Below, piece after piece: positions 7,805-16,093 of a stretch of 64,000 nt of DNA; the stretch's first letter is position 1; each line of letters begins with the position of its first letter. This stretch comes from Lujinxingia litoralis (lineage in GTDB: Bacteria; Myxococcota_A; Bradymonadia; Bradymonadales; Bradymonadaceae): assembly GCF_003260125.1 (NCBI RefSeq), contig NZ_QHKO01000004.1:412780-476779 (forward strand). Direction: 5' to 3'. The notes under the pieces are model-generated. The model saw only the letters and a list, made by a program, of their open reading frames with translations. It was not told where the DNA came from and did no database searches. The translations under genes and the position numbers were made by a program.

Positions 7805-8974
7805 ATGAGCCTGTGGCAACGCCTTCGCGACTGGCTTCACACCGACACCCAGCCCGACTCCACGCCCACGCCGGCGCCCGACTCCGCACCGCCCTCGTCT
7901 CCCCCCTCCGCTACGCATAACCGCCGCTTTACCGCCTCGCTGCGCACCCACACGCCAGCGCAGAGCCTCCGACGCACCCGTAGCGCCCGCCTCAAGCGCC
8001 ACGGGCTCCCGCTCTGGCGCAACGACCAGGCCCTGGCTGCCGATCTTGACCTGAGCACGCCCGAACTCTACCACTTTGCCTGCCACCGCCTGGCCGATCC
8101 CCACCGCCACTACATCAGCTTCAACATCCCCCGACGCAGCGGCGCCTCCCGCGCGATCCTCGCCCCCCTGCCCCGCCTCAAAGCCCTGCAACGCCGCCTG
8201 CTGGCCCTGGCGCTCCACCGGCTCCCGGTGCATGACGCCGCCCACGCCTTTGTCCCCGGGCGCTCCATCGCCACCAACGCCCGCCCCCACCTGGGCAAGG
8301 CCTTTGTGCTGAGCCTGGATCTCAAGGACTTCTTCGGCAGCCTCCACCTGGGCCGCGTGCGCGGCTACCTGCTGGCGATGGGCTATGGCTGGGAGGTGGC
8401 CTCCACCCTGGCGCTCTTATGCACCGAGGCCCCTCGCCAGCCGGTGCAGGTCCAGGGCGAAGTGCGCTGGGCCCCGGTAGGCTCGCGCACCCTGCCCCAG
8501 GGGGCGCCGACCAGTCCGGCGCTGGCCAACGCCATCGCCTACCGCCTGGACCGCCGCCTCAACGGGCTGGCCCGCAGCCTCAACCTCACCTACACCCGCT
8601 ACGCCGACGACCTGAGTTTCTCAGGCGACGATCCGCAGGTGCTCGGCTCACTGCTGCGCCTGACCCACCAAATCGTCGTCGAAGAAGGCTTCGAACTCGC
8701 CAGCCACAAAACCCGGGTGCAGCGCCAGGGCCAACGCCAACAGGTCGCCGGCGTGATCGTCAACCAGGTGCTCGGGCGCTCCCGCCAGGAGCGGCGGCGG
8801 CTCCGCGCCGCCATCCATCGCTATGCCCGAGCCCAAGCCCGAGGCGAATCCCACCCGGCCTGGCGCCTGGAACTGGAGGGCCGCCTGGCCTTCCTCCACA
8901 TGCTCAACCCCGCGCAGGCCCGGGCCCTGTCCAGTGGGCTGCCTGATGAGCCGCCCGGGGCCAGCGCTCGCTGA
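7805..8974 (+). CDS. ret: Retron-type reverse transcriptase
   Basis: 389 residues from ATG 7805, placed by GGAG five bases upstream; longer in-frame starts would lie inside the retron RNA. An N-terminal Pro/Ser-rich extension (1-85) precedes the RT fingers/palm. Motifs in order: the retron-specific NAxxH box NARPH (158-162), LSLDLKDFF with Asp172, LPQGAPTSPALANAIA, YTRYADDLSFSG with YADD at 266-269, and the region Y equivalent VAG (314-316) in place of the usual VTG. It makes branched msDNA from the RNA encoded just upstream. No effector gene follows on the same strand, as in the RT-only retrons of myxobacteria. The 3' end overlaps the convergent gene by 71 bp. Confidence 0.9.
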   Translation: MSLWQRLRDWLHTDTQPDSTPTPAPDSAPPSSPPSATHNRRFTASLRTHTPAQSLRRTRSARLKRHGLPLWRNDQALAADLDLSTPELYHFACHRLADPHRHYISFNIPRRSGASRAILAPLPRLKALQRRLLALALHRLPVHDAAHAFVPGRSIATNARPHLGKAFVLSLDLKDFFGSLHLGRVRGYLLAMGYGWEVASTLALLCTEAPRQPVQVQGEVRWAPVGSRTLPQGAPTSPALANAIAYRLDRRLNGLARSLNLTYTRYADDLSFSGDDPQVLGSLLRLTHQIVVEEGFELASHKTRVQRQGQRQQVAGVIVNQVLGRSRQERRRLRAAIHRYARAQARGESHPAWRLELEGRLAFLHMLNPAQARALSSGLPDEPPGASAR

Positions 8975-10790
8975 GAATCGCGATCAGACGCACCAGCTCC
9001 CCATCGACGCGCCCCCCCAGGGTTTCGGTCTCCAGCACCGCCTGAGCCACCCAGATGGCATCGCGGGCGCTCTCCGCATCGGCCACCCCGCGAGCAACGG
9101 CCCGCGCCGCCCAGCGGCGCTCAGCCCGGTGACGCCCTCCCAGCCCCGGCATCGCCTGACGCACACACTGGCGCGCGCGACGCCCGGCCAACTGCTCTTC
9201 CCCCAAACAGAGCGCCTCACAGGCCGCCCGACGCACGTACCACGCCGGCGCGCGCAGCAGGGCCCCAATCCAGGCCTCATCCAGCAGGTAGGCCGGCAAC
9301 GCCTCCACCAGAAAGAGGCGCGCCAGCGGGTTCTTCTCCAGCAGGCGCCCCGGACGCCAGCGCACCTCCGCGTCGAGCCCACTCAAGATACGCACAGCCC
9401 GCTTTGCAAACGCTCGTGGCGCGTCGAGCTCCCCGCGATAATACTGCGTCAGACGCTCCATCGTGCGCACCACCTCCACCACCCCAAAGCGCGGGGTCTC
9501 GGTGAGCTGGCGAGCCGCCATGCGATCGATGAGCTCCCGATCATTGGCCTCCATCGCCCGGGCCAGCAACCGGGAGTACCCCTGCACCGCTGTAGGCATC
9601 ACCCGCTCGGCAAACACACCGCGAACCAACCCGGGGTAGCGATCGTAGAGCGCCACCGCCGTCGCATCACTCAAGGGGTGAACCTCCGCCTCATCCCCCA
9701 CTCGCCCCAGCAGCTGCAGACGGCGGCGACGCGAGCGGTCGGCGAGTTCGTGATCGTGGAGTAGCCCAACCACTTCGCGTTCGTAGGCGGGCTGGGAACT
9801 CCACTGCCTCAGCACCTGTGCCCACACTCCCCACCAATTCCGACGGGCCATCTCATCGAGAAACGCCCGCATCACCGCCGCACTCCCCACCCCACGAAAG
9901 ACCTCTCCCAGGTGGCGACGCACGTAGGGCATCACATCGACCTGACGGGTTCGCACCAGCATCAAAAAGACCTCCCCCTTCTCCTCAAACATCCCCTGCG
10001 GATGATGCTCCTCCAGCCAGCCCACCAGCTCCGAGGGATCGCCCACATGGTGGGCCATCGCCTCCACATCCCGGCGCCACTGCGCCGGAGAGACCTGCAA
10101 GCGGTAGAGTTCCCGGGCAAAGGGCCAGTCTCCGCGTCGCCGGGCCTCGCGCCGCATCTGAATCCAGAGGCGACGCCGATGCACCGGCACCCTGGCGAGC
10201 CGGGCGGCGATGTAATCACGGGCCGCTTCGGCGTCGGCCTCATAGAGGCAACGCGCGCTGGCCTCATTGAGTTCAAAGGGCTGATCGTAGCGCTCAAGCA
10301 CGCGCAGCCGCGCCCCCCGCCCACGGGCATCCACAAAGTGCGCGCAGAGCTCGCCACGCCAGCGCCCCACCGCCCGGGGCCCGATGGGCTCGCCATCACT
10401 CAGACGCCAGCGGTAGAGCCGACGAAACATCTCGGCATCTTCCAGGCTCTCCGCCAGCTGAAGCCAGCGCTCCAGCTCCTCCTCGTACTCTCCATGCCAG
10501 GGAGCGCTTCGCCAGGCGCCCCTTCCCGGGTCGTAACCCGCGCTGCGAAAGCGCCGTAAAATAAATCCGCGAAAGAGCGCTCGGTGACGTCGGTAGAGCG
10601 CCGGCCCCCACAGCCCGGTCAGCAGCCCAAAGGCCGGCTGACGCTCGGCCAGCGCCTCCATCGTTGCCAAAAGCCCGATGTCATCGAGGTCCTCGCGGGC
10701 CAACTCCGCCTCCAGCTCCCGGGCCAGCCGTCGAGAGCTCAACCTCCTCCCGGGGTCTTTCTTCCTTTGCTCCGCTCCTTGTCGCGCCAT
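8904..10790 (-). CDS. Helical-repeat (HEAT-like) protein of unknown function
   Basis: 628 residues from ATG 10790, preceded by AGGAGG at eight bases. Upstream in-frame codons run into the terminator of the next gene and are rejected. There is no signal peptide and no membrane segment. The sequence is Arg-, Leu- and Ala-rich and almost entirely helical, with repeating ARRLFLVEALPAYLLDE-like helical pairs toward the C-terminus (about 520-600), suggesting an alpha-solenoid. It is convergent with the retron RT and overlaps it by 71 bp. No known family was recognised. A structural or regulatory scaffold role is possible, but nothing links it to the retron except position. Confidence 0.65.
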   Translation of the reverse strand: MARQGAEQRKKDPGRRLSSRRLARELEAELAREDLDDIGLLATMEALAERQPAFGLLTGLWGPALYRRHRALFRGFILRRFRSAGYDPGRGAWRSAPWHGEYEEELERWLQLAESLEDAEMFRRLYRWRLSDGEPIGPRAVGRWRGELCAHFVDARGRGARLRVLERYDQPFELNEASARCLYEADAEAARDYIAARLARVPVHRRRLWIQMRREARRRGDWPFARELYRLQVSPAQWRRDVEAMAHHVGDPSELVGWLEEHHPQGMFEEKGEVFLMLVRTRQVDVMPYVRRHLGEVFRGVGSAAVMRAFLDEMARRNWWGVWAQVLRQWSSQPAYEREVVGLLHDHELADRSRRRRLQLLGRVGDEAEVHPLSDATAVALYDRYPGLVRGVFAERVMPTAVQGYSRLLARAMEANDRELIDRMAARQLTETPRFGVVEVVRTMERLTQYYRGELDAPRAFAKRAVRILSGLDAEVRWRPGRLLEKNPLARLFLVEALPAYLLDEAWIGALLRAPAWYVRRAACEALCLGEEQLAGRRARQCVRQAMPGLGGRHRAERRWAARAVARGVADAESARDAIWVAQAVLETETLGGRVDGELVRLIAILSERWPRAAHQAAHWTGPGPARG

Positions 10791-10835
10791 GGACTGCGCC
10801 TCCTGCGCTCGCATCGGATCTGCCCCGCCGCCCCC

Positions 10836-10872
10836 CAAAAAAAGAAACGGGGCGGCCTCATCGGCCGCCCCG
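10836..10872 (-). terminator. Intrinsic terminator of the START-like gene
   Basis: GGGGCGGCC / GGCCGCCCC with a five-base loop (10849-10871), followed on the minus strand by GTTTCTTTTTTT. It lies 28 bp after the stop codon at 10900. Confidence 0.9.
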
Positions 10873-10899
10873 CTCCTCTCGTGATGCTGCGCGTCGCGC

Positions 10900-11433
10900 T
10901 TACTGGTCGGCCAGGTAACGCTCAAGACCGCGGTTGGCCTGGGTGAGGTTGGGGGTAATCAACTTCACCACAAAGCTCTCCACCGCGCTCCCGATGGCGC
11001 CCGCCCCCAGACGCGGCACCCCGGGGATCTTTCTGGCATCGACGGTCAACTCCCCATCGATCACCACCTCGGTGCGGCCATTGCCCTTATCCACATAGGT
11101 CGTGATGCCCTTGCAGGTCACCGCTTCCGGCAAAAAGCCCACCTCCATCACCCACTCCACCTTCCATTCATCCAGGTGCCAGGTGGCGTTATCGGTCCAC
11201 TCCAGCATCTCCGGCTTAATGAACTTCTGAGCCAACTTCGGCACTTCATCGGCGTTGGCCTTCCAGAAGTTAACCACCTTGAGCGTGCTGTCGTCGATCT
11301 CCTGACGATCCTTGACCTCAATGGTCTGAATATCCGGCAGGTAGGGCACCAGCTCCACCATCTGGTCTTTGAAGGTCTCGTACACCTTCGCCCGGTCGTG
11401 GGCGACCTCATCAACAATATGAATCTTCGACAT
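10900..11433 (-). CDS. START/SRPBCC-like lipid- or ligand-binding protein
   Basis: 177 residues. ATG 11433 is chosen because GGGAG lies eight bases upstream; the in-frame TTG at 11439 is too close to it. The pattern is that of a helix-grip fold: N-terminal strand MSKIHIVDEVAHDRAKVYETF, beta strands through W-x-V-E-W-V-M-E-V-G-F and a long amphipathic C-terminal helix (FVVKLITPNLTQANRGLERYL). No catalytic residue is obvious. It is monocistronic with its own terminator. The ligand is unknown; a polyketide-cyclase-type label would be over-specific. Confidence 0.65.
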   Translation of the reverse strand: MSKIHIVDEVAHDRAKVYETFKDQMVELVPYLPDIQTIEVKDRQEIDDSTLKVVNFWKANADEVPKLAQKFIKPEMLEWTDNATWHLDEWKVEWVMEVGFLPEAVTCKGITTYVDKGNGRTEVVIDGELTVDARKIPGVPRLGAGAIGSAVESFVVKLITPNLTQANRGLERYLADQ

Positions 11434-11527
11434 CGGCAAAGCTCCCGGAGCGCCGCTCCCGCCTGCAGCGGTACGCCACTCTCATCAAGAGGTTATCTGG
11501 GGCAAAGGCGGCATCCACGCACCTGAG

Positions 11528-11572
11528 AAAAAGCCCGTCGCTTCAGCTCCGTATACGGGCGATGCGGCGGGC
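11528..11572 (-). terminator. Probable terminator of the ferredoxin gene
   Basis: GCCCG (11533-11537) pairs with CGGGC (11568-11572) around a loop with some internal pairing; AAAAA on the plus strand gives a T-run after the stem on the minus strand. It lies 24 bp past the stop at 11596. Confidence 0.55.
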
Positions 11573-11595
11573 CTCTCTAGGACAAGCGCGAGTGC

Positions 11596-11889
11596 TCAGC
11601 CCTGGAAATACTCGGCGTTCTTCTCGGTGAACTCCGACCACTTCGAGGGGAGCTCATCTTCTTCAAAGATCGCCTCCACCGGGCACTCCGGCTCACAGGC
11701 GCCGCAATCGATGCAGATATCTGGATCGATGTAGAGCTGAATCTTGGCCAGCTGAGCTTCTTCGCCCGCCGCCTTCAATTCCTGAATCTCTTCAACCGGC
11801 ATCGGCCCGTGGATGCAATCCACCGGGCAGACCTCCACGCACGAGGTATCGCAGTAGCCGACGCAAGGTTCGGCGATAATGAACGCCAT
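11596..11889 (-). CDS. fdxA: FdxA-type ferredoxin (two Fe-S clusters)
   Basis: 97 residues. The first cluster site is CVGYCDTSCVEVCPVDC (residues 9-25) and the second is CIDCGACEPECP (about 59-70); the arrangement resembles seven-iron ferredoxins ([3Fe-4S]+[4Fe-4S]). A roughly 20-residue helical insert (VEEIQELKAAGEEAQLAK) separates the clusters and is longer than in the short FdxA proteins. The acidic C-terminus suits an electron carrier. It is soluble and cytoplasmic. Its redox partner cannot be read from the neighbours. Confidence 0.92.
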   Translation of the reverse strand: MAFIIAEPCVGYCDTSCVEVCPVDCIHGPMPVEEIQELKAAGEEAQLAKIQLYIDPDICIDCGACEPECPVEAIFEEDELPSKWSEFTEKNAEYFQG

Positions 11890-11979
11890 AAATAACTCCT
11901 TCTTACAGCCATGAGGATGGTGAGCGGGCGCTCCTCTGCGCCTACATCGGCCCCTATGATGACCACTCTCAACCGTAGG

Positions 11980-13455
11980 TCAACCGATTTTAAACGCCTC
12001 CACCGGCGAAGTTGTCGCACGCCTGTGTCGCACTCGCCACACAGCCATCCAACCGACCACCAGAAGCACCCCACCGAAGTTCCCCGGAGCCCCGGAACTC
12101 GCGCATCCACAGCCCTCTTGCTCCCCGTCCTCGTCGCCCGCGCCACCGCCCGAGTCCGGCGGCGTGCCACCGCTGCCATCATCCGAACAGCGCTCGGTGG
12201 CATCCGGCGTCGACTCCCCATCGCACTGCCCTGACCACCAGCCCTGCTCACAGCGCTCCACCCCACGCTCACAGGCAGCCCCTTCCAACGTTGCCTCGCG
12301 CCCTGAGTAACAGGGGCGCTCATCGCCCTCCTGACAGCCGAGCGCCGGCTCCAGACACGCCAGCGAAGGCCGCGCCGGGCTCCAGATCGGGCAGGCCTCC
12401 GTATTGACGAGCACCGCCCCATCCGGGCCCACCTCCGCGCCCAGCGAGCCGTAGGTCGGGTAGGTATGCCCCACCCCATAGGTATCCGTGGCCGCAAACA
12501 CATAGCGATGACAACCCGGTTCCCGCGCCACATCCAGGCGCAGCTGCCCGCCCACAAAGGGGTTCTCGGCATCGCGCCCCGTCCACGCCCCCGGCGTGGT
12601 CAGGCTCATCGCCTGGCATCCCTCTTCAAACACCACCGCGCTGGACGACGGCGGGCCGTTAGGCTCGACGTAGAGCATCGAGAAGGTCGCCTGCCCCGGG
12701 GGCGTGGCCGCCCCAAAGGGAGAGCTGCCACCGCCCCCAAACACCATGTGAATCCCGTCGACGATCGCCGGCAACCCACGCGCCGACTCCCCTCCGACCC
12801 AGCCCACGTAGTTCTCCTGGCCACGGCGCACCAACGCCGCACCCATCATCGAATGCTCCCCGGCGATCACCCCGAGCTCGGCACGCACCACACTCAGCGC
12901 CAGCGCCTCCAACTCAGCGGCCCCCACCGCCTCGGCGCTCTCGCTGCGCAGCCCCACCTCGTCATGAGGTACGCCGCTGGCCAGCCCAAAGAGTCGCCAG
13001 CGCTCCTCGGCCTCGCTCGTACCCGAGGACTCCTCACAGCTGACCACCTCGCCAAAACACGCCACCTCCCCGTCGACAAGCCCCACCTCGCAACAACTCT
13101 TCGCCGGCGGCAGCTCCTCCTCCTCACTCGGGCACACACAATCGCTCTCCAGAGTATGGCGCCCCTGCCAGCGCGCCATCTCCGTAAAATAGGGGTCCAC
13201 CAGCGCCGGAAGCTCCCCCAACGGCCCCAGCACCCCGGCGGCTCCCGGATCCCGACGCGCCAGGTTCCAGACGTGAGCCAGTCCCCGCTCCTCATACGAG
13301 GGCATGCTCTGAGAGCTCTCCCCACCAAAATAATACGCCGGAGTCGACTCCCCCAGAGTCTGCTCCACACGCCCCACGCTTGAGTCCTCGGCCCCTCCAC
13401 ATCCCTGACTCGCCACCAGCGCCGCCACCAACGCCACCTTCCTCGACGTCTTCAT
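11980..13455 (-). CDS. CAP-like secreted lipoprotein with MYXO-CTERM-like tail
   Basis: 491 residues from ATG 13455 (AGGAG seven bases upstream). The N-terminus is a signal ending in S-Q-G-C-G-G, a plausible lipobox. A central domain (about 45-330) with AHVWNLARRDP, MARWQGRHTLESDC and ENYVGWVGG recalls the CAP/SCP fold of cysteine-rich secreted proteins, though weakly. Cys-rich segments follow (ALGCQEGDERPC, ERCEQGWWSGQC). The end is a Gly/Ser/Asp linker, then GCGCASS, a hydrophobic helix and WRVRHRR, which is the layout of the MYXO-CTERM sorting signal of myxobacteria. Whether both anchors are used is uncertain. Confidence 0.7.
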   Translation of the reverse strand: MKTSRKVALVAALVASQGCGGAEDSSVGRVEQTLGESTPAYYFGGESSQSMPSYEERGLAHVWNLARRDPGAAGVLGPLGELPALVDPYFTEMARWQGRHTLESDCVCPSEEEELPPAKSCCEVGLVDGEVACFGEVVSCEESSGTSEAEERWRLFGLASGVPHDEVGLRSESAEAVGAAELEALALSVVRAELGVIAGEHSMMGAALVRRGQENYVGWVGGESARGLPAIVDGIHMVFGGGGSSPFGAATPPGQATFSMLYVEPNGPPSSSAVVFEEGCQAMSLTTPGAWTGRDAENPFVGGQLRLDVAREPGCHRYVFAATDTYGVGHTYPTYGSLGAEVGPDGAVLVNTEACPIWSPARPSLACLEPALGCQEGDERPCYSGREATLEGAACERGVERCEQGWWSGQCDGESTPDATERCSDDGSGGTPPDSGGGAGDEDGEQEGCGCASSGAPGNFGGVLLVVGWMAVWRVRHRRATTSPVEAFKIG

Positions 13456-13471
13456 CTTCACGCTCCTCTCC

Positions 13472-14200
13472 TCAACCCGGGTTGAGATCGATGCCCATCT
13501 CTCGAAATTGCGCCTCGGCCTGCGCCGCCCAGCCACGGTTGGCCATCGGACTCGCCGGACTCGGATGGAGCACTCGACCAATCGAGCCCTGATACTCGCT
13601 CCCCTTAAGCGCGCGCTTGATGCTCTTCTCGGCAAAGGTGCCCACCCCGATCACCCACTGCGGCTCAAAATACGCCACCAGCTCACGCAGCGCCCGATCA
13701 CAGGGCGGCAACACCTGCGCCTTCTCCGCCTTTCGCAGCTGCGGCGGCGTGCGGTTTTTCCCGTCTTCATCCAGGATCAGCAGGGGGCAGTAGTTATGCA
13801 CAAAAAAGGTCTCGAAGAAGCGCTCCGCACTGCCAAAACGATCCTGCGCCCAGCCCCACAGACGGCTCCCGCTGACCTCACTGCGCGTACACTCAAAGCC
13901 ATCCACCGGACGCTTCGGATGAAGATCATCCGGACGCCCCACCGGCGCCTCCACCCCCATCCAATCCCGCACGTAATCCACTGCCCCAAAGGGCACCCCC
14001 ACCTGGGCCATCCCCCAGGGCCCCGGGTTCATCCCCACCAACATCACCGGACGCGGCCTACGCTGTCCGTAGCGCTCCAGATAGAGCTTATGCGGCTCCC
14101 AGGCGTACTCCAGCGGCTGATAGGCATGACTGATCGGCGGCTCAAACTCCACGCCGCGCAGCTCTTCGACCAAACGCTCACTGATCGCGATGGGGTTCAT
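13472..14200 (-). CDS. smug1: SMUG1-family uracil-DNA glycosylase
   Basis: 242 residues. The water-activating/uracil-binding motif is GMNPGPWGMAQVGVPFG (56-72) and the second catalytic motif is HPSPASPMANRGW (212-224), both diagnostic of SMUG1. The enzyme removes uracil and oxidised pyrimidines such as 5-hydroxymethyluracil from single- and double-stranded DNA, starting base-excision repair. Its ATG overlaps the stop of the EVE-domain gene (ATGA), so the two are co-transcribed and probably translationally coupled. SMUG1 is patchily distributed in bacteria. Confidence 0.93.
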   Translation of the reverse strand: MNPIAISERLVEELRGVEFEPPISHAYQPLEYAWEPHKLYLERYGQRRPRPVMLVGMNPGPWGMAQVGVPFGAVDYVRDWMGVEAPVGRPDDLHPKRPVDGFECTRSEVSGSRLWGWAQDRFGSAERFFETFFVHNYCPLLILDEDGKNRTPPQLRKAEKAQVLPPCDRALRELVAYFEPQWVIGVGTFAEKSIKRALKGSEYQGSIGRVLHPSPASPMANRGWAAQAEAQFREMGIDLNPG

Positions 14201-14658
14201 TCGACCTCCCGGGACATCTCCAAAATCAACTCAAAATGCTCCCGACTCACCGGCATCACCGATAAGCGGGGGCGCTTCACCAACACCATCTCCTGCAGCG
14301 CCTCGGTGGCTTTGATTCGGTCCAGCCCCACCCGATTGCGAAGATGGCGCACGTAGACCAGATCCACCGCCACCCACCGGGGAGCATCAGCCCGCGACTT
14401 CGCATCAAAATAGGGACTCCCCACATCGAACTGACTCGGATCAGCGTAGGGACCGCTGGCCACCTCAGCCACTCCCACCACCCCGGGCGGCCTCTCCCGC
14501 GAATGGTAAAAGAGCACTCGGTCCCCCACCGCCATCTCGTCGCGCATAAAGTTGCGCGCCTGGTAGTTGCGAACCCCCTCCCACGACGTCTTTTTCAGCT
14601 CTTTTAAGTTGTCGAGCGAGAACTCATCGGGCTCACTCTTGACCAGCCAGTACCGCAT
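14197..14658 (-). CDS. EVE-domain protein (THYN1-like)
   Basis: 153 residues from ATG 14658, five bases after GGGAG. It opens with MRYWLVKSEPDEFSLDNL and has W-E-G-V-R-N-Y-Q-A-R-N-F-M-R and VLFYHS, the hallmark of the EVE fold, a PUA-like pocket that recognises modified bases such as 5-methylcytosine derivatives or modified RNA. The whole protein is one domain, as in human THYN1. It is the first gene of a two-gene operon with the SMUG1 glycosylase (4 bp overlap), which suggests a shared role in handling modified or damaged bases; that link is an inference. Confidence 0.92.
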   Translation of the reverse strand: MRYWLVKSEPDEFSLDNLKELKKTSWEGVRNYQARNFMRDEMAVGDRVLFYHSRERPPGVVGVAEVASGPYADPSQFDVGSPYFDAKSRADAPRWVAVDLVYVRHLRNRVGLDRIKATEALQEMVLVKRPRLSVMPVSREHFELILEMSREVE

Positions 14659-14756
14659 CATCGCTCCCACAGAACCCTCTCGGAGAACTCACACCGCGCT
14701 GGCGCTCGCTATAACACGGCCTAAGTGCCGCTTCCACCTCCCTGTTTCCCCCTGAA

Positions 14757-14786
14757 TTGACATGCTCTCGGCCCTGCGCCTACACT
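14757..14786 (+). promoter_or_regulatory. Sigma-70-like promoter for the receiver-XRE gene
   Basis: TTGACA (14757-14762) and TACACT (14781-14786) are separated by 18 bp. Transcription would leave a leader of about 170 nt before the TTG start at 14961, long enough for regulation. Confidence 0.5.
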
Positions 14787-14960
14787 CCGGGCGCCGTCTC
14801 TCCATCGCCCCCTTTCGGGCGCTCTGGTCCGACTAACGGTGCGGGATCGGTGCCTGATGGTTCCGACATCCCGAACCTCTCTGTCCCCTTATTGCCTTTT
14901 TAAACTCGTTTTTTTTTGCCTCGGCCTTCCCGAGGGCCCGCTCCTAAAAAGGAGGGCGTC

Positions 14961-15557
14961 TTGCGCACCATCAAGATTCTTATCATCGACGATGATAAAG
15001 ACATCTGCGAATACATGCACCTGTTGCTCAGCCAGAGTGGCTACCACGTTGAAACCGAGACCAGCCCCGGACGCGCGCTGGAACTCCTACGCGAAGAACC
15101 CTTCCATGTCGTCGTCCTCGACATCATGATGCCCGAACTCAACGGCATGGAAGTCCTGGAGGAAATTCGCAAGTTCGACAGTGATATCGCCATCATTATC
15201 TTCACCGGTTACCCCTCGGTCGACACCGCGGTAACCTCCATGAAGTACAATGTCAGCGACTACATCAAAAAGCCCTTCGACGTCGACGAGTTCAACCAGA
15301 CCCTGGAGAACATCCTCCGCGACAAGGGCCTGCTCATCGACCCCGAAGAGCAACTCCTGGTGACCATCGGCCAGAACATTCGGGCCGCCCGCAAAGATCG
15401 CAGCCTCACCCTCAAACAGATGTCTCGTCGCACCGGACTCTCGGTGAGCCTCCTCTCGCAGATCGAGCGCGCCGAATCCAGCGCCTCTGTCTCCAGCCTC
15501 TTTAAGCTGGCCCGAGCCCTGGACTGCTCGCTCACCGAGTTTTTTGGCAACTACTGA
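14961..15557 (+). CDS. Receiver-XRE fusion response regulator
   Basis: 198 residues from TTG 14961, chosen because AGGAGG lies five bases before it and the receiver fold begins immediately. The receiver domain (1-120) has the acidic pocket DDD (10-12), phospho-acceptor Asp54 in VVVLDIMMPE, the T in FTGYP and Lys in IKKPF. A linker leads to a C-terminal XRE/Cro HTH (about 135-195): TIGQNIRAARKDRSLTLKQM...GLSVSLLSQIERAESSASVSSL. Receivers joined to an XRE domain are much rarer than OmpR, NarL or NtrC types. No kinase gene is adjacent, so it is an orphan regulator here. Confidence 0.9.
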   Translation: MRTIKILIIDDDKDICEYMHLLLSQSGYHVETETSPGRALELLREEPFHVVVLDIMMPELNGMEVLEEIRKFDSDIAIIIFTGYPSVDTAVTSMKYNVSDYIKKPFDVDEFNQTLENILRDKGLLIDPEEQLLVTIGQNIRAARKDRSLTLKQMSRRTGLSVSLLSQIERAESSASVSSLFKLARALDCSLTEFFGNY

Positions 15558-15579
15558 CATCCCCACACCCGAGCACCCG

Positions 15580-16059
15580 ATGAGCCGCGGCGACGACGAC
15601 ACCATTCGCCTGGAGGCCGCACAACTGACCGACGTGCTTCCTCTTCGCACCCGGGTGCTCCGCCCGCACCTCCCTCCCGGGACACTCGCACACTTTCCCG
15701 GCGATGACCTCCCCCAGACCCGGCACTTCGCCGCCTGGTCCGGCGAGGAGGTCATCGCCGTGGCTTCGTTCTATTTGAACACCCTGCCTGACTCCCCTCA
15801 GGAAGCCTGGCAGCTGCGCGGTATGGCCGTGGCCCCCCATTTCCAGGGCCGCGGCTTCGGCGGCCGACTCCTCCAGGTGGCCCTGACCCACCTGGCACTG
15901 GCTCGCCACCAGACCCACCACGTCTGGTGCAACGCACGCCAGAGTGCGCAGGCCTTCTATCAACGCCACGGCTTCCAGGTCATCTCCGCGCCCTTCACCA
16001 TCGAAGGCGTCGGCCCCCACGTCAAAATGTCCCGCACTCTGCCGACGCTCTTGGCCTGA
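15580..16059 (+). CDS. GNAT-family N-acetyltransferase
   Basis: About 159 residues from ATG 15580; a TTG at 15544 that overlaps the previous gene is an alternative, and neither has a clear ribosome-binding site. The acetyl-CoA binding loop is visible as MAVAPHFQGRGFGGRLLQ (the R-x-x-G-x-G/A motif), and the C-terminal AQAFYQRHGFQ is the usual GNAT beta6-alpha4 element. It probably acetylates a small amine or a protein terminus. It follows the receiver-XRE gene closely and may be co-transcribed. Confidence 0.85.
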   Translation: MSRGDDDTIRLEAAQLTDVLPLRTRVLRPHLPPGTLAHFPGDDLPQTRHFAAWSGEEVIAVASFYLNTLPDSPQEAWQLRGMAVAPHFQGRGFGGRLLQVALTHLALARHQTHHVWCNARQSAQAFYQRHGFQVISAPFTIEGVGPHVKMSRTLPTLLA

Positions 16060-16093
16060 CCCCTCTCCCCTGACGCGTCAGCGACGCCCCCCA

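Noticed and set aside
8904..10790. Helical-repeat gene as a retron effector
   Set aside because: It is on the opposite strand with its own ribosome-binding site and shows no toxin, nuclease or membrane-effector motif. Kept only as a low-interest hypothesis.
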